A stretch of 59,566 bases of DNA from an uncultured Lachnospiraceae bacterium (GCA_947174495.1 CAMWJC010000010.1:1-59566), one strand, 5' to 3'. Shown: positions 51,112 to 59,077, counted from the first letter of the stretch. The notes: generated by a model not told the origin, from the sequence alone. Numbers and translations: made by a program.

Positions 51112-51711
51112 ATGGACAAGAAATTTTTTATAAAAAGTAAAAAGTTTTCGGAAGATAATCGAGGCCTCACTTTGACGGAAATGGTCGTAACGTTTGCCTT
51201 GATCGGTATATTCATGGCATCGGCTGTTTCGGTTATTTCTTCCGCCGTGATCACCCATAGTGAGTTGACGGCATCCATGTACGCGCAAAGTGTAGGAGAG
51301 ATGCTTTTAGATAAAGTCACTGGTGAGTTGGCAGCGGCAAGAGCCGATGAAGGGAGAACCATTGCACTTGGTATGGTTCTGGAGGAATCGGCAGAAGATG
51401 TATATAGCGACGGTGTGGCTTTTTTTGACAGGGAAGGAAATCCGGTGGTCTGTACGGTAGAGGATGGATTGCTTTATTTCCGCTACGATGATTTTGACTG
51501 GGCACTTGATCCTAAGGCTTACATGGGATTTCGGATTACGCAGATGGAGATAAAGAAAAGGAATGACAAAAACGTTCTGGAAGTGAGCTTTAAAATCAAA
51601 AATTTAAAGACAGGATTTGAATATTCTACTTCCCGCTGCACCATGTGCTATAATTTTAAGACAGACGAGGAATGGCGGCGAATCACAGAAGGAAATGAAA
51701 TATCCGCATAA
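51112..51711 (+). CDS. Minor prepilin-like protein (PulJ/PilW-like)
   Basis: This 199-residue protein has a leader of about 18 residues, then NRG|LTLTEMVVTFALIGIFMA, which keeps Gly at -1 and Glu at +5. The soluble part (MLLDKVTGELAAARADEGRT, then VEDGLLYFRYDDFDWALD) fits the J/W class of minor pseudopilins. It is the last gene of the pilus operon; the next gene is unrelated and 71 bp away. Cysteines (CTMCYNF) occur near the end. Confidence 0.8.
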   Translation: MDKKFFIKSKKFSEDNRGLTLTEMVVTFALIGIFMASAVSVISSAVITHSELTASMYAQSVGEMLLDKVTGELAAARADEGRTIALGMVLEESAEDVYSDGVAFFDREGNPVVCTVEDGLLYFRYDDFDWALDPKAYMGFRITQMEIKKRNDKNVLEVSFKIKNLKTGFEYSTSRCTMCYNFKTDEEWRRITEGNEISA

Positions 51712-51782
51712 ATGAGAAAAATGTATATGGAAACACAGAAATGGCCATACTATTACTGTCATTGGTAAAAGGAGGTAAGAAA

Positions 51783-52097
51783 ATGGCCGAATTAAGATGT
51801 TCCGTAGACAATTGTGTTCATAACAAAAGCGAATACTGCTGTAAAGGTGATATTCTTGTGGGTGGCAAGCATGCCTGTTGTGATGACGATACCTGCTGCG
51901 AGAGTTTCTCGGAGGCAAAAAACGATCGTTTTACCAGCTCCATTGGTCATCCAAGTTCTGTGATTAGTATTGACTGTGAGGCGGTTAAGTGCATTTATAA
52001 CAGTAATTATAAGTGTACATCAGATCACGTCGATATCAAAGGATGCGGAGCCTGTAGCTGTGGAGAGACAGCCTGCTCCACTTTTCAGGAAAAGTAG
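51783..52097 (+). CDS. DUF1540 cysteine-rich protein (two domains)
   Basis: This 104-residue protein has two DUF1540 units. The first is LRCSVDNCVHNKSEYCCKGD and CCDDDTCCESF; the second is IDCEAVKCIYNSNYKCTSDH and CGACSCGETACSTF. Each has the C-x4-C-x7-C pattern, suggesting metal binding. Such proteins are common in Clostridia and spore formers; the function is unknown. AAAGGAGG precedes ATG 51783; the longer frame from 51741 includes this site. The giant palindrome begins on its stop codon. Confidence 0.9.
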   Translation: MAELRCSVDNCVHNKSEYCCKGDILVGGKHACCDDDTCCESFSEAKNDRFTSSIGHPSSVISIDCEAVKCIYNSNYKCTSDHVDIKGCGACSCGETACSTFQEK

Positions 52098-52572
52098 TAA
52101 TTCAGTCTCACTATTTAACCTGAACATGCTATGTGGGCGTTAGTTCCGGTTTGGTCTGTCTTTTGACAGTCTTTCGATGGATTTTGAAGAAATGGCTGTC
52201 AAAATAATATTGCTGCCCGGAACAGTTGTCTGAAATGCCCTGATCAAAACATCTGTTTGAGCGATAGAATTTTAAGGCAGAATCTAAGAATCCGCTCGAA
52301 GAAATGATAGTAACACCCCGTTTTCAAACTCACGTTGTTCGGACAAAGAAAACGGGGTGTACATTTACTTCGAGACGGATTCTTGATTCTGCACTAAAAA
52401 TTCTATAAGCTCTTCACATTTGTTTCGAATCAGGGCATTGAGTTTCTGTGCAGGGCAGCTCATAGATATTTTTGACAGCCATTTCCCAAAATCCCGAAAG
52501 CTGTCATAGCAGCCAAACCGGAACTAACGCCCACACAGCATGTTCAGATTAAGTTGTAAGACTGAATTATTA
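52095..52572. repeat. 478-bp giant imperfect palindrome (MITE-like or hairpin-RNA element)
   Basis: The whole interval folds on itself. The outer 60 bp of each side pair almost perfectly in a fixed register (position i with 104667-i); for example, GGGCGTTAGTTCCGGTTTGG at 52135-52154 is mirrored at 52513-52532. Inner sections (GAAATGGCTGTCAAAA at 52189-52204 against 52470-52485) match with small gaps. The centre is a perfect 13-bp stem ACACCCCGTTTTC/GAAAACGGGGTGT (52313-52325, 52348-52360) around a 22-base loop. The right arm read on the minus strand contains an open frame (52365-52523). A miniature inverted-repeat transposable element is the simplest explanation; a long hairpin transcript is an alternative. 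Confidence 0.85.
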
Positions 52573-52602
52573 TGACAGGTATTTTTATCCAGAGAGACAG
52601 GC

Positions 52603-52631
52603 TTGAATATTTTTGTTATTTATGATTAAAT
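52603..52631 (+). promoter_or_regulatory. Promoter of the small lipoprotein gene
   Basis: TTGAAT (52603-52608), 17-bp AT-rich spacer, TTAAAT (52626-52631), lying between the palindrome and the lipoprotein ATG. Confidence 0.4.
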
Positions 52632-52677
52632 ATTTAATAGCGGTGTCTGATGTACATAGATTTAAGGATTGAGGAAT

Positions 52678-53307
52678 ATGAAAAAGAAAATAATACTTGG
52701 AGCATTGCTTATGCTCATGCTTACAGGCTGTGAACAAAAGGTAATCACGGTTGCAGATATTCAAAGTGAAGACGGTCAGGAGACCGAGTACATAGAAATG
52801 AAGGAGTTTGAATTAAAGAGTGTCAAAGCTGAAGATGCAGAGGATTCGGTGCAATATTGTGCATTGCTGATACCTACTGGTTATAAGCCGTCGGAGGAGA
52901 TAGAAGGGATGTATGTCCATGAGAGAAGTCCGCTTGATTCCTCCAATATTTATTATACGGTTTCTCCGGGGGATAAGGACGGAAAGATATCAGAGAGGCT
53001 GACCAGGGAAGTTTACGAGGAAACCATTGAAAAGGCATTTTCGGAAGAAGGATGGGAAATAGATCTGCAAATTGAATCTTTTGAAGAGATTGATATGGAA
53101 GGGGTGCCAGGATATAAGATCAGGAGTACTTATGCAGTAGAAGATGGTCAGATTGAGCAATTGACCTATCTGATCATGGCTCATGATACCTATACCATTA
53201 CCTACAGCCAAATGGCGGATGATCAGCTTATGGCAGATTTTGATATATCTGGCGATGAGATCCGGCTGATTCGGAATGAAGAAAGCAGTCTGGCAAAGTT
53301 AAAATAA
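52678..53307 (+). CDS. Small lipoprotein of unknown function
   Basis: This 209-residue protein has a basic start, hydrophobic stretch and lipobox (MLMLTGCEQK; Cys about residue 18). The mature part is acidic with segments such as VQYCALLIPTGYKPSEEIEG and VPGYKIRSTYAVEDGQIEQL, the latter followed by LTYLIMAHDTYTITYSQM. This order resembles small PsbP/DUF-type lipoproteins, in which the YTITYSQ strand closes the fold. ATG 52678 is preferred; TTG 52669 would overlap the GAGGAA site. No partner is apparent. Confidence 0.75.
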   Translation: MKKKIILGALLMLMLTGCEQKVITVADIQSEDGQETEYIEMKEFELKSVKAEDAEDSVQYCALLIPTGYKPSEEIEGMYVHERSPLDSSNIYYTVSPGDKDGKISERLTREVYEETIEKAFSEEGWEIDLQIESFEEIDMEGVPGYKIRSTYAVEDGQIEQLTYLIMAHDTYTITYSQMADDQLMADFDISGDEIRLIRNEESSLAKLK

Positions 53308-53320
53308 ATGCAGTCAGGTA

Positions 53321-53349
53321 TTGACTTTTGGAAAATCAGATGCTATAGT
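53321..53349 (+). promoter_or_regulatory. Promoter of infC-rpmI-rplT
   Basis: TTGACT (53321-53326), 17-bp spacer, TATAGT (53344-53349): a strong vegetative promoter about 215 bp before the infC coding region. Confidence 0.75.
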
Positions 53350-53563
53350 AATTAAGCATGCGGTTGACGCATTAAAAACCAAGCAGAGTATCCACTCTCA
53401 CCCTGTGGTAATTGGGCTAACAGGTGTTTATACTTTAAAAGAATCTTTTTGTTTTGAAGATTTTGAGTTTCAGAAGTCTCATCACGCAAAGTTGGAGCGG
53501 TCTGGAAGAGTATGTAAGTGGATAGCTGTGCTGTCCATTTTTTTATGCAGGGAGGATACAGTC
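53350..53563 (+). promoter_or_regulatory. infC leader with attenuator (L20-leader type)
   Basis: The untranslated leader ends in an intrinsic terminator: TGGATAGC (53519-53526) pairs with GCTGTCCA (53530-53537) and is followed by seven T (53538-53544), only six bases before GGAGG. An upstream part (ATCCACTCTCACCCTG, 53389-53404) could form an alternative pairing. In Bacillus and other Firmicutes ribosomal protein L20 binds the leader of this operon and causes termination; position and layout here fit that known system. Confidence 0.75.
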
Positions 53564-54070
53564 ATTAGCGAATTATTCATTAACGAACAGATCAGAGACA
53601 AAGAAGTACGAGTGATTGGAGAAGACGGAGAACAGTTGGGGATTATGTCTTCAAGAGAAGCGTTACAAATGGCAGAAGATGCGGGTGTTGATCTGGTTAA
53701 AATCGCACCGACAGCAAAACCGCCGGTATGTAAGTTGGTAGATTATGGAAAGTATAAATACGAGCTTACCCGAAAGGAAAAGGAAGCCCGTAAAAAACAG
53801 CGGGTCATTGAAATTAAGGAAATCCGCTTATCTCCCAATATAGACACAAATGATCTGAATACCAAGGTGAATGCTGCAAGAAAGTTTCTGTCAAAAGGGG
53901 ATCGTGTGAAAGTTACGCTCAGGTTCCGTGGACGTGAGATGGCGCATATGGCAAACAGTAAGCATATTCTGGATGACTTTGCGCAGGCACTTTCTGATGT
54001 CAGTGTGGTGGAGAAAGCACCCAAGGTAGAAGGAAGAAGTATGACAATGTTTTTAACTGAAAAGCGTTAG
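53564..54070 (+). CDS. infC: Translation initiation factor IF-3
   Basis: IF-3 binds the 30S subunit and rejects wrong start codons and initiator mismatches. The 168-residue protein reads [19 protein letters not shown] at the start and has the IF-3 core ([38 protein letters not shown]) and C-terminal domain ([28 protein letters not shown]). There is no ATG/GTG/TTG at the homologous start: the codon is ATT at 53564, eight bases after GGAGG (53551-53555). AUU starts are known for infC in E. coli, where IF-3 thereby represses itself. The open frame reaching back to 53321 covers the leader and promoter and is not translated. Confidence 0.93.
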   Translation: MSELFINEQIRDKEVRVIGEDGEQLGIMSSREALQMAEDAGVDLVKIAPTAKPPVCKLVDYGKYKYELTRKEKEARKKQRVIEIKEIRLSPNIDTNDLNTKVNAARKFLSKGDRVKVTLRFRGREMAHMANSKHILDDFAQALSDVSVVEKAPKVEGRSMTMFLTEKR

Positions 54071-54143
54071 CCTGCCAGTTAAAATAGATGACAGGGACAT
54101 GCCTGTCGGCAGAAATTATTATAGTATACAGGAGGAAATAGTT

Positions 54144-54341
54144 ATGCCCAAAATGAAAACAAGCAAATCTGCTGCAAAGCGTTTCAAAGCTACAGGAACA
54201 GGTAAATTAAAGAGAAGCAAAGCTTATAAGAGCCATATCTTAACCAAGAAGTCTACCAAGAGAAAGAGAAATCTCAGGCAGCCTGCGATTACAGATAAAA
54301 CAAATGTTAAGAATATGAAAAAGATTTTACCGTATTTATAA
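54144..54341 (+). CDS. rpmI: 50S ribosomal protein L35
   Basis: This 65-residue basic protein begins [20 protein letters not shown] and ends [12 protein letters not shown], typical of L35. ATG 54144 has AGGAGG nine bases upstream. It lies between infC and rplT as in most Firmicutes, within the leader-controlled operon. Confidence 0.97.
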   Translation: MPKMKTSKSAAKRFKATGTGKLKRSKAYKSHILTKKSTKRKRNLRQPAITDKTNVKNMKKILPYL

Positions 54342-54365
54342 TAGGTCGTAAGGAGGATATAAGAC

Positions 54366-54722
54366 ATGGCAAGAATTAAAGGCGGCATGAATGCCAAAAA
54401 GAAACATAACCGGGTATTAAAGCTTGCAAAAGGCTACAGAGGAGCCAGAAGCAAACAGTATAGAGTAGCAAAGCAGTCAGTTATGAGAGCGCTTGCTTCT
54501 TCTTATGCAGGACGTAAGCAGAAGAAACGTCAGTTCAGACAGCTTTGGATCGCACGTATCAATGCGGCAGCAAGAATGAACGGACTGTCTTACAGCAAAT
54601 TTATGTATGGGCTTAAGCTTGCAGAGGTAGATATCAACAGAAAGATGCTGGCAGATATGGCAGTAAACGATGCAGAGGGATTTAAGACACTGACAGAGCT
54701 TGCAAAGACCAAACTTGCTTAA
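54366..54722 (+). CDS. rplT: 50S ribosomal protein L20
   Basis: This 118-residue, strongly basic protein starts [20 protein letters not shown] and has the conserved [20 protein letters not shown] and [17 protein letters not shown] segments. L20 is needed for early 50S assembly and, in Firmicutes, feeds back on the infC leader. AAGGAGG precedes ATG 54366. A terminator follows. Confidence 0.98.
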   Translation: MARIKGGMNAKKKHNRVLKLAKGYRGARSKQYRVAKQSVMRALASSYAGRKQKKRQFRQLWIARINAAARMNGLSYSKFMYGLKLAEVDINRKMLADMAVNDAEGFKTLTELAKTKLA

Positions 54723-54770
54723 TATTAAATTGAGCAGATATTGCGGCTTACAGATTAAGATAAGAGACCA

Positions 54771-54824
54771 AAGACCTTATGATTGGGCGATTTTTAACGT
54801 TCAAAATAATAAGGTCTTTTTTCT
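54771..54824 (+). terminator. Rho-independent terminator after rplT
   Basis: AAGACCTTAT (54771-54780) pairs with ATAAGGTCTT (54809-54818) and is followed by further T residues. The loop is 28 bases long. Confidence 0.75.
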
Positions 54825-54889
54825 ATTTCAGACATATGGTATGATGCAAAGTAAGCAGGAAAAGATATAGCAGAATAAAGAGGTGGAAA

Positions 54890-56389
54890 ATGAGAGCATT
54901 AGAAAATCTGGAACCGAAAGAAGTTTTTTACTTTTTTGAAGAGATATGCAAAATACCCCACGGATCTGGAAATACAGATCAGATAAGCAGGTATCTTGAA
55001 GAGTTTGCGAGGGAGAGAAATCTGGAGCATTACCGGGATGAACTTGGAAATATTATTATTATTAAGGAAGCATCTTCGGGATATGAGAGTCATGAGCCGG
55101 TCATGCTGCAGGGACATATGGATATGGTGGCGGTAAAAGAGCCTGACTGTCTTTTGGATATGACCAAATACGGACTTCGGCTTTTTGTGGACGGAGACAG
55201 ACTTTCTGCCGTGGATACCAGTTTAGGAGGCGATGATGGGATAGCGCTTGCCTATGGACTGGCTCTTCTTGACGGGCAGACTTACAGGCATCCCAGAATT
55301 GAAGTTGTGTTTACCGTGGATGAGGAAGTAGGAATGGACGGGGCAAGGGCGCTTGATGTGAGCCCTCTGAAGGCGAGACGTCTGATCAACCTGGATTCAG
55401 AGGAAGAGGGGATCTTTCTGGCGGGGTGTGCAGGTGGTGCGAGAGTCAATCTTTCACTTAACGGCAGTCTCGAAAAGAGGATGGGAATTCCCTGTGAGAT
55501 TAAGATTGACGGATTAAAGGGCGGACATTCAGGAGAAGAGATAAACAAGCAACGGGGAAATGCAATCTGCCTTTTGGGAAGAGCATTGAAAAAGCTTTCG
55601 GAAAAAGTTGATTTTGTAATCGAGGACTTAACCGGGGGTGTTGCAGATAATGCGATTCCGACATGGGCAAAGGCTCAGATTTTAATTATTGGATATGAAA
55701 ATGGGAGTGGAAAGCAGAAGGTGATGCAGGATGGATTTGCAGAACAGGAATATCTTGCTCGTCTTAAAGTTTCTTGTGAGAGATTGCAGAAAGAGTTTTC
55801 GGAAGAGCTTATCGATCGTGATGAAAATGTAAGAATTGAGAGTACTTACGAAAAGATTGGAGAGTTTACTGCTTTATCGGAGGAGCAAAGTAGAAAGGCG
55901 ATTAATTTACTGAATGCGCTGCCATGGGGTGTTCAGACAATGAGCAGCGCCATGGAGGGACTTGTGGAAACCTCTTTAAATCCAGGGCTGCTTTCCATGG
56001 AAGAGGCAAAGGTTCGAATCGGCATTTCTGTGCGAAGTTCGATGGAAAGCGCAAAAGAAGCATTGATCGACAGACTAATCAGTATTGCGGATCTGGCAGG
56101 AGCGGATACGGAAGTGACGGGTGAATATCCGGGTTGGAATTATCGTAAAGATTCGCCTCTCCGTGAAAAAATGGTAAATGTTTATGAACAAATGTATCGA
56201 AAGCAGCCGCAGATCCTGGCGATTCATGCAGGGGTGGAATGCGGGCTTTTAGCATCCAAGATTCCGGGGCTTGACTGTGTATCCATTGGCCCGGATATGA
56301 AAGATATTCATACCACCGGGGAGGAACTCAGTATCGCTTCTGCGGGCAGAGTATGGGATTATCTGGTGAGGTTGTTGGAGAGTATGTAA
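54890..56389 (+). CDS. pepD: Aminoacyl-histidine dipeptidase (M20 family)
   Basis: PepD hydrolyses Xaa-His dipeptides such as carnosine in the cytoplasm. The 499-residue M20 metallopeptidase has the opening LEPKEVFYFFEEICKIPHGS, the metal-binding MLQGHMDMV (His), SLGGDDGIALAYGLAL (bridging Asp), VFTVDEEVGMDGA (Glu-Glu pair: catalytic base and ligand) and the late ligand region FAIHAGVECGLL-like (LAIHAGVECGLL) and GPDMKDIHTTGE. The length is usual. AGAGGTGG precedes ATG 54890. It appears monocistronic or co-transcribed with the lipoprotein 22 bp downstream. Confidence 0.95.
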   Translation: MRALENLEPKEVFYFFEEICKIPHGSGNTDQISRYLEEFARERNLEHYRDELGNIIIIKEASSGYESHEPVMLQGHMDMVAVKEPDCLLDMTKYGLRLFVDGDRLSAVDTSLGGDDGIALAYGLALLDGQTYRHPRIEVVFTVDEEVGMDGARALDVSPLKARRLINLDSEEEGIFLAGCAGGARVNLSLNGSLEKRMGIPCEIKIDGLKGGHSGEEINKQRGNAICLLGRALKKLSEKVDFVIEDLTGGVADNAIPTWAKAQILIIGYENGSGKQKVMQDGFAEQEYLARLKVSCERLQKEFSEELIDRDENVRIESTYEKIGEFTALSEEQSRKAINLLNALPWGVQTMSSAMEGLVETSLNPGLLSMEEAKVRIGISVRSSMESAKEALIDRLISIADLAGADTEVTGEYPGWNYRKDSPLREKMVNVYEQMYRKQPQILAIHAGVECGLLASKIPGLDCVSIGPDMKDIHTTGEELSIASAGRVWDYLVRLLESM

Positions 56390-56411
56390 GCATTCAGGGA
56401 GAAAAGATGAA

Positions 56412-57581
56412 ATGAAATCGGAAAACGGAAAGAGAGCCTTTACATGGATAGGTAATAATAAAAAATGGTTGTATCACAGTATTGAAATAGTAATGGTTTC
56501 ACTGCTTTTTGTTACGTTTACCGGCTGTATGGGAAGTACGGCTGATGCGTCAAAGGATGTGAATAATGTAGAAGTAAGCAGTAATGCTGATGAAAATATA
56601 TCTGAAAATACCAGTTTAGATGATTTCGATGAAGTAAGCAGCAAAGAAGAAGCAGTTGTATCTGAGGAATCATTGCAGAAGGAAGAAGAGGCAGAAAAGA
56701 ATCAGTCAGCAGAAAGCAAATTGGTTATTGAGGTGGATGGGGAGAGGATATATCCAACAGACAGTGAGCTGGAGGATATGCTGGAAACCGGAGACTGGGA
56801 CATTCCTCGATATGTCCCTTTGTATCCATCAAGTATGAAAGATGAGCGAAAAGTCGGAGAATGGGTTTATTTTCGATATGAACTGAAAGAAACTTATAAT
56901 AATTATGAATCTATATATCCGGTTTTGTTTCGGTATCGAGAAGAGGAGTCTGTTGCTGAGCGTGTGAATGATATGGCTTGCTACACTTTTGATGTGGTGG
57001 GAGATTATGTATATTATATGGATTCATCAACAGGTTTTCAGGATCACGGGGTATTGTATGTAATGAAATCGGATGGGCAAGAAAAAAGAAAGTTGGTTGA
57101 TGAGCTGTTTGATTTTCAGATTGTAGATGATCAGTACATTTATTTTACATACAGACATGATACCTTGGGAGTGGGATTGGAAGGTCATGCATTACATCGC
57201 ATGAATTTAGACGGTTCCGATATCATGATAGCGGCTTATGAAGTGTCAGGGGCGGATTTTGGAATCAGTCATTTTGATTATAAAGTGGTAGATGGCTGGG
57301 TTGACTGCGGAACATTTAAGATGGAACTGGGAGAACCTGCAGATGGATACGAAAAATTAGTCTTTAATGATATTGGAGATAATGACTGGGTTTATTACGT
57401 GACCAACAGGTTAATGAAGGCAAGAAAAGATGGTTCGGAAAGAACAGAGTTAGATGGTGAGGATGATTACCATTATACAGTAGAAAAAATAGAAGATGAC
57501 TGGATTTATTATATCAAAGGCGGAGAAAAGTATAAGATTCGTACAGATGGCTCCGGAAAAGAGGCAATAAAGCCGGAATAG
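56412..57581 (+). CDS. Lipoprotein with DUF5050/beta-propeller-like repeats
   Basis: This 389-residue protein has a signal peptide after a long N-tail and a lipobox (FVTFTGCMGS; Cys about residue 39). A Ser/Glu-rich linker of about 60 residues follows. The C-terminal half has repeating strands of the type GEWVYFRYE, GDYVYYMDSS, DQYIYFTYR, DNDWVYYVTN and DDWIYYIKGG, followed by short basic turns such as KSDGQEKRKL and ARKDGSERTEL. That W/Y-V/I-YY plus L-x-K-x-D-G pattern matches DUF5050 proteins, thought to be propeller-like surface proteins. Function unknown. GGGAGAAAAG precedes ATG 56412. Confidence 0.8.
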   Translation: MKSENGKRAFTWIGNNKKWLYHSIEIVMVSLLFVTFTGCMGSTADASKDVNNVEVSSNADENISENTSLDDFDEVSSKEEAVVSEESLQKEEEAEKNQSAESKLVIEVDGERIYPTDSELEDMLETGDWDIPRYVPLYPSSMKDERKVGEWVYFRYELKETYNNYESIYPVLFRYREEESVAERVNDMACYTFDVVGDYVYYMDSSTGFQDHGVLYVMKSDGQEKRKLVDELFDFQIVDDQYIYFTYRHDTLGVGLEGHALHRMNLDGSDIMIAAYEVSGADFGISHFDYKVVDGWVDCGTFKMELGEPADGYEKLVFNDIGDNDWVYYVTNRLMKARKDGSERTELDGEDDYHYTVEKIEDDWIYYIKGGEKYKIRTDGSGKEAIKPE

Positions 57582-57623
57582 AATGTTATGGATGTAAGAT
57601 GTGCAGCAAGAGGGAGTGATGAC

Positions 57624-58160
57624 ATGAGTAATGGTAGTAGTGAAGATTTTTTAAGTTTTCTTTTAACGAGATTTAAGATTGAAAGAGAAAAATTTGACCG
57701 CTCCGGTGTATATGCCTATACACAGCGTTTGCTTGCTTATAATTCAAATAAGATTGAAGGTAGCACACTTACAGAGGAACAAACAGCATCATTGTTTGAT
57801 AATGGAACTTTGCCAAAATCAGATGATTATTATAGAGCAAAAGATGTTGAGGAAATGAATGGGCATTTTCTTATGTTTAATAAAATGCTGGATACCTTAG
57901 ATGAGCCTTTGACACAAGAATTGATAAAGCAGTTTCATTACGAACTGAAGTCTGGCGTATTTGAGGATCGAGCAAATGGATATGCCATTGGAGATTATAA
58001 AAAGCGTCCTAATATGATTGGTATGTATCAGACAGTAAGACCGGAAAATGTCACTCAGGAAATGGCTTTATTAATGGATTGGTATTGTGATCAGAAGGGA
58101 GATATTTCTGTATTGGCTGAGTTTCATGCAAGATAAGAGAGTATTCATCCGTTTCAAGAT
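57624..58160 (+). pseudogene. Fic-family AMP-transferase gene, broken at the catalytic motif
   Basis: From ATG 57624 (AGGGAG upstream) 170 residues of a Fic protein are readable: an N-terminal helix with NSNKIEGSTLT, where SNKIEG fits the inhibitory (S/T)xxxE(G/N) motif, then RAKDVEEMNGHFLMF and the lead-up LAEFHAR. A TAA at 58134-58136 replaces the expected Tyr/His codon. Beyond it the same frame still gives IHPFQD (58143-58160), but instead of GNGR the sequence turns to TDVIIGTR and unrelated DNA. So the catalytic HPFxDGNGR loop is cut in half and the C-terminal third is missing. The protein should be inactive. Confidence 0.85.
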
Positions 58161-58173
58161 ACTGATGTTATAA

Positions 58174-58236
58174 TTGGGACAAGGTTGGAAAACCCAGTAA
58201 AATCAACGGGTTTGCACTCCTTAGTCCCAATTTTTT
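58174..58236 (+). terminator. Long bipartite hairpin with T-run, at the fic breakpoint
   Basis: TTGGGAC (58174-58180) pairs with GTCCCAA (58224-58230), with AAGG/CCTT continuing the outer stem and AAACCC/GGGTTT (58190-58195, 58208-58213) as an inner stem. Six T residues follow. It starts 13 bp after the last fic-like codon, so it may belong to the end of an inserted element. Confidence 0.6.
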
Positions 58237-58514
58237 ATACCCGAAAAGGGGAGAACGGAATCACCGCATTTCAGGTCTCCATCTTGGAGCCCTACATATA
58301 TTGCTGGCCAGCGGTATGAAAGTCCAATAGTGATTAAAGCAGTCATACCACCCTCTGGAGATGGGGGTAAAGGTTCAATACTCTGTTGTAATAGATTTAT
58401 AGCTAATATATTTAATAGCGGAACAGGCGGCTATTCAAAATTGATGCCATAGGAATTTGGAGCGATTTGGCGAAAGTATAAGAAAATGGCTTGAAATCAA
58501 AGTGTTTCAGGCTT
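58237..58514. other. Non-coding stretch
   Basis: No gene is supported. It holds short dyads and one sequence (TTTGGCGAAAGTATAAG, 58465-58481) related to the iteron-like repeats further on. On the minus strand the text resembles common element-end DNA, which I cannot assign. Confidence 0.3.
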
Positions 58515-58553
58515 GGAGGGGTTCACCGGGATGGCTGGTGAGCCTCTCTTTTT
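58515..58553 (+). terminator. Strong Rho-independent terminator without an obvious gene before it
   Basis: GAGGGGTTCACC (58516-58527) pairs with GGTGAGCCTCTC (58537-58548) over 12 bp including two G-T pairs, loop of nine bases, followed by TTTTT (58549-58553). Confidence 0.7.
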
Positions 58554-58720
58554 GGCGTTTTTGGATACCGCTGATAACGTGGCGATTGGGGATGGTAGTA
58601 CACAATTTGGCAAACCCTTGACTTTTGCCAGATTGTTTAAGGTTTTGCTGAATTGTCTGCAAATGCTGTTGAAATCAGACGATATATGTAGTATATGTGA
58701 ATACATTATAAAGCCTGTAG

Positions 58721-58782
58721 TTTCGCCAAATTGTATAGGGTTTTGCCGAAAAGTATAGGGGTTTTGCCAAATAGTGTATAAG
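58721..58782. repeat. Three iteron-like direct repeats of 20-21 bp
   Basis: TTTCGCCAAATTGTATAGGG (58721-58740), TTTTGCCGAAAAGTATAGGG (58741-58760) and TTTTGCCAAATAGTGTATAA (58762-58781) lie head to tail with no spacers. A more distant relative is at 58465-58481. The spacing of two helical turns puts them on one DNA face, as in replication-initiator or regulator binding arrays. Confidence 0.6.
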
Positions 58783-58808
58783 TATAGCGGTAAAAAGAAT
58801 ATGGGAAA

Positions 58809-58964
58809 ATGATAAGGAGCTGTAGGCTGACAGGGGAAAGAGAAATTGTGCCTGTTACAAACCGGAATGCCCTGCCAGTGGAGCGTCATATGGAATTGCA
58901 AAACTTGAATGATGAGGAGTATATTTATCTGGAGTGTATAGAGGATAATGTTGAAAATCTATAA
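58809..58964 (+). CDS. Possible 51-residue protein
   Basis: An open frame beginning MIRSCRLTGEREIVPVTNRN starts 27 bp after the repeats and ends with an acidic helix (NLNDEEYIYLECIEDNVENL) before TAA. Later starts, for example the GTG or ATG before ERHMELQ or at HMELQN, are possible. The acidic amphipathic ending looks real, but there is no strong ribosome site. It could be a small regulatory protein of a mobile element. Confidence 0.35.
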   Translation: MIRSCRLTGEREIVPVTNRNALPVERHMELQNLNDEEYIYLECIEDNVENL

Positions 58965-59077
58965 CCGGGATATATTGAGTCCGTTTTTTGGAACATATAT
59001 TTTGGTATTCTTATCCTAATGGGAGAATTTTGTGATAAGATAGATTTGATAACAGATGATTGGTTATGGAGGTAGAG

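Noticed and set aside
53321-53563. An 81-residue N-terminal extension of IF-3.
   Set aside because: It spans the promoter -10/-35 and an intrinsic terminator; IF-3 proteins start at the [11 protein letters not shown] segment, reached by the ATT at 53564.
58721-58782. CRISPR array.
   Set aside because: The repeats are directly adjacent, without spacers between them, and no cas gene is present.
58497-58901. A 134-codon minus-strand frame covering the iterons and terminator.
   Set aside because: It crosses a strong terminator and the direct repeats, which account for its unusual composition.
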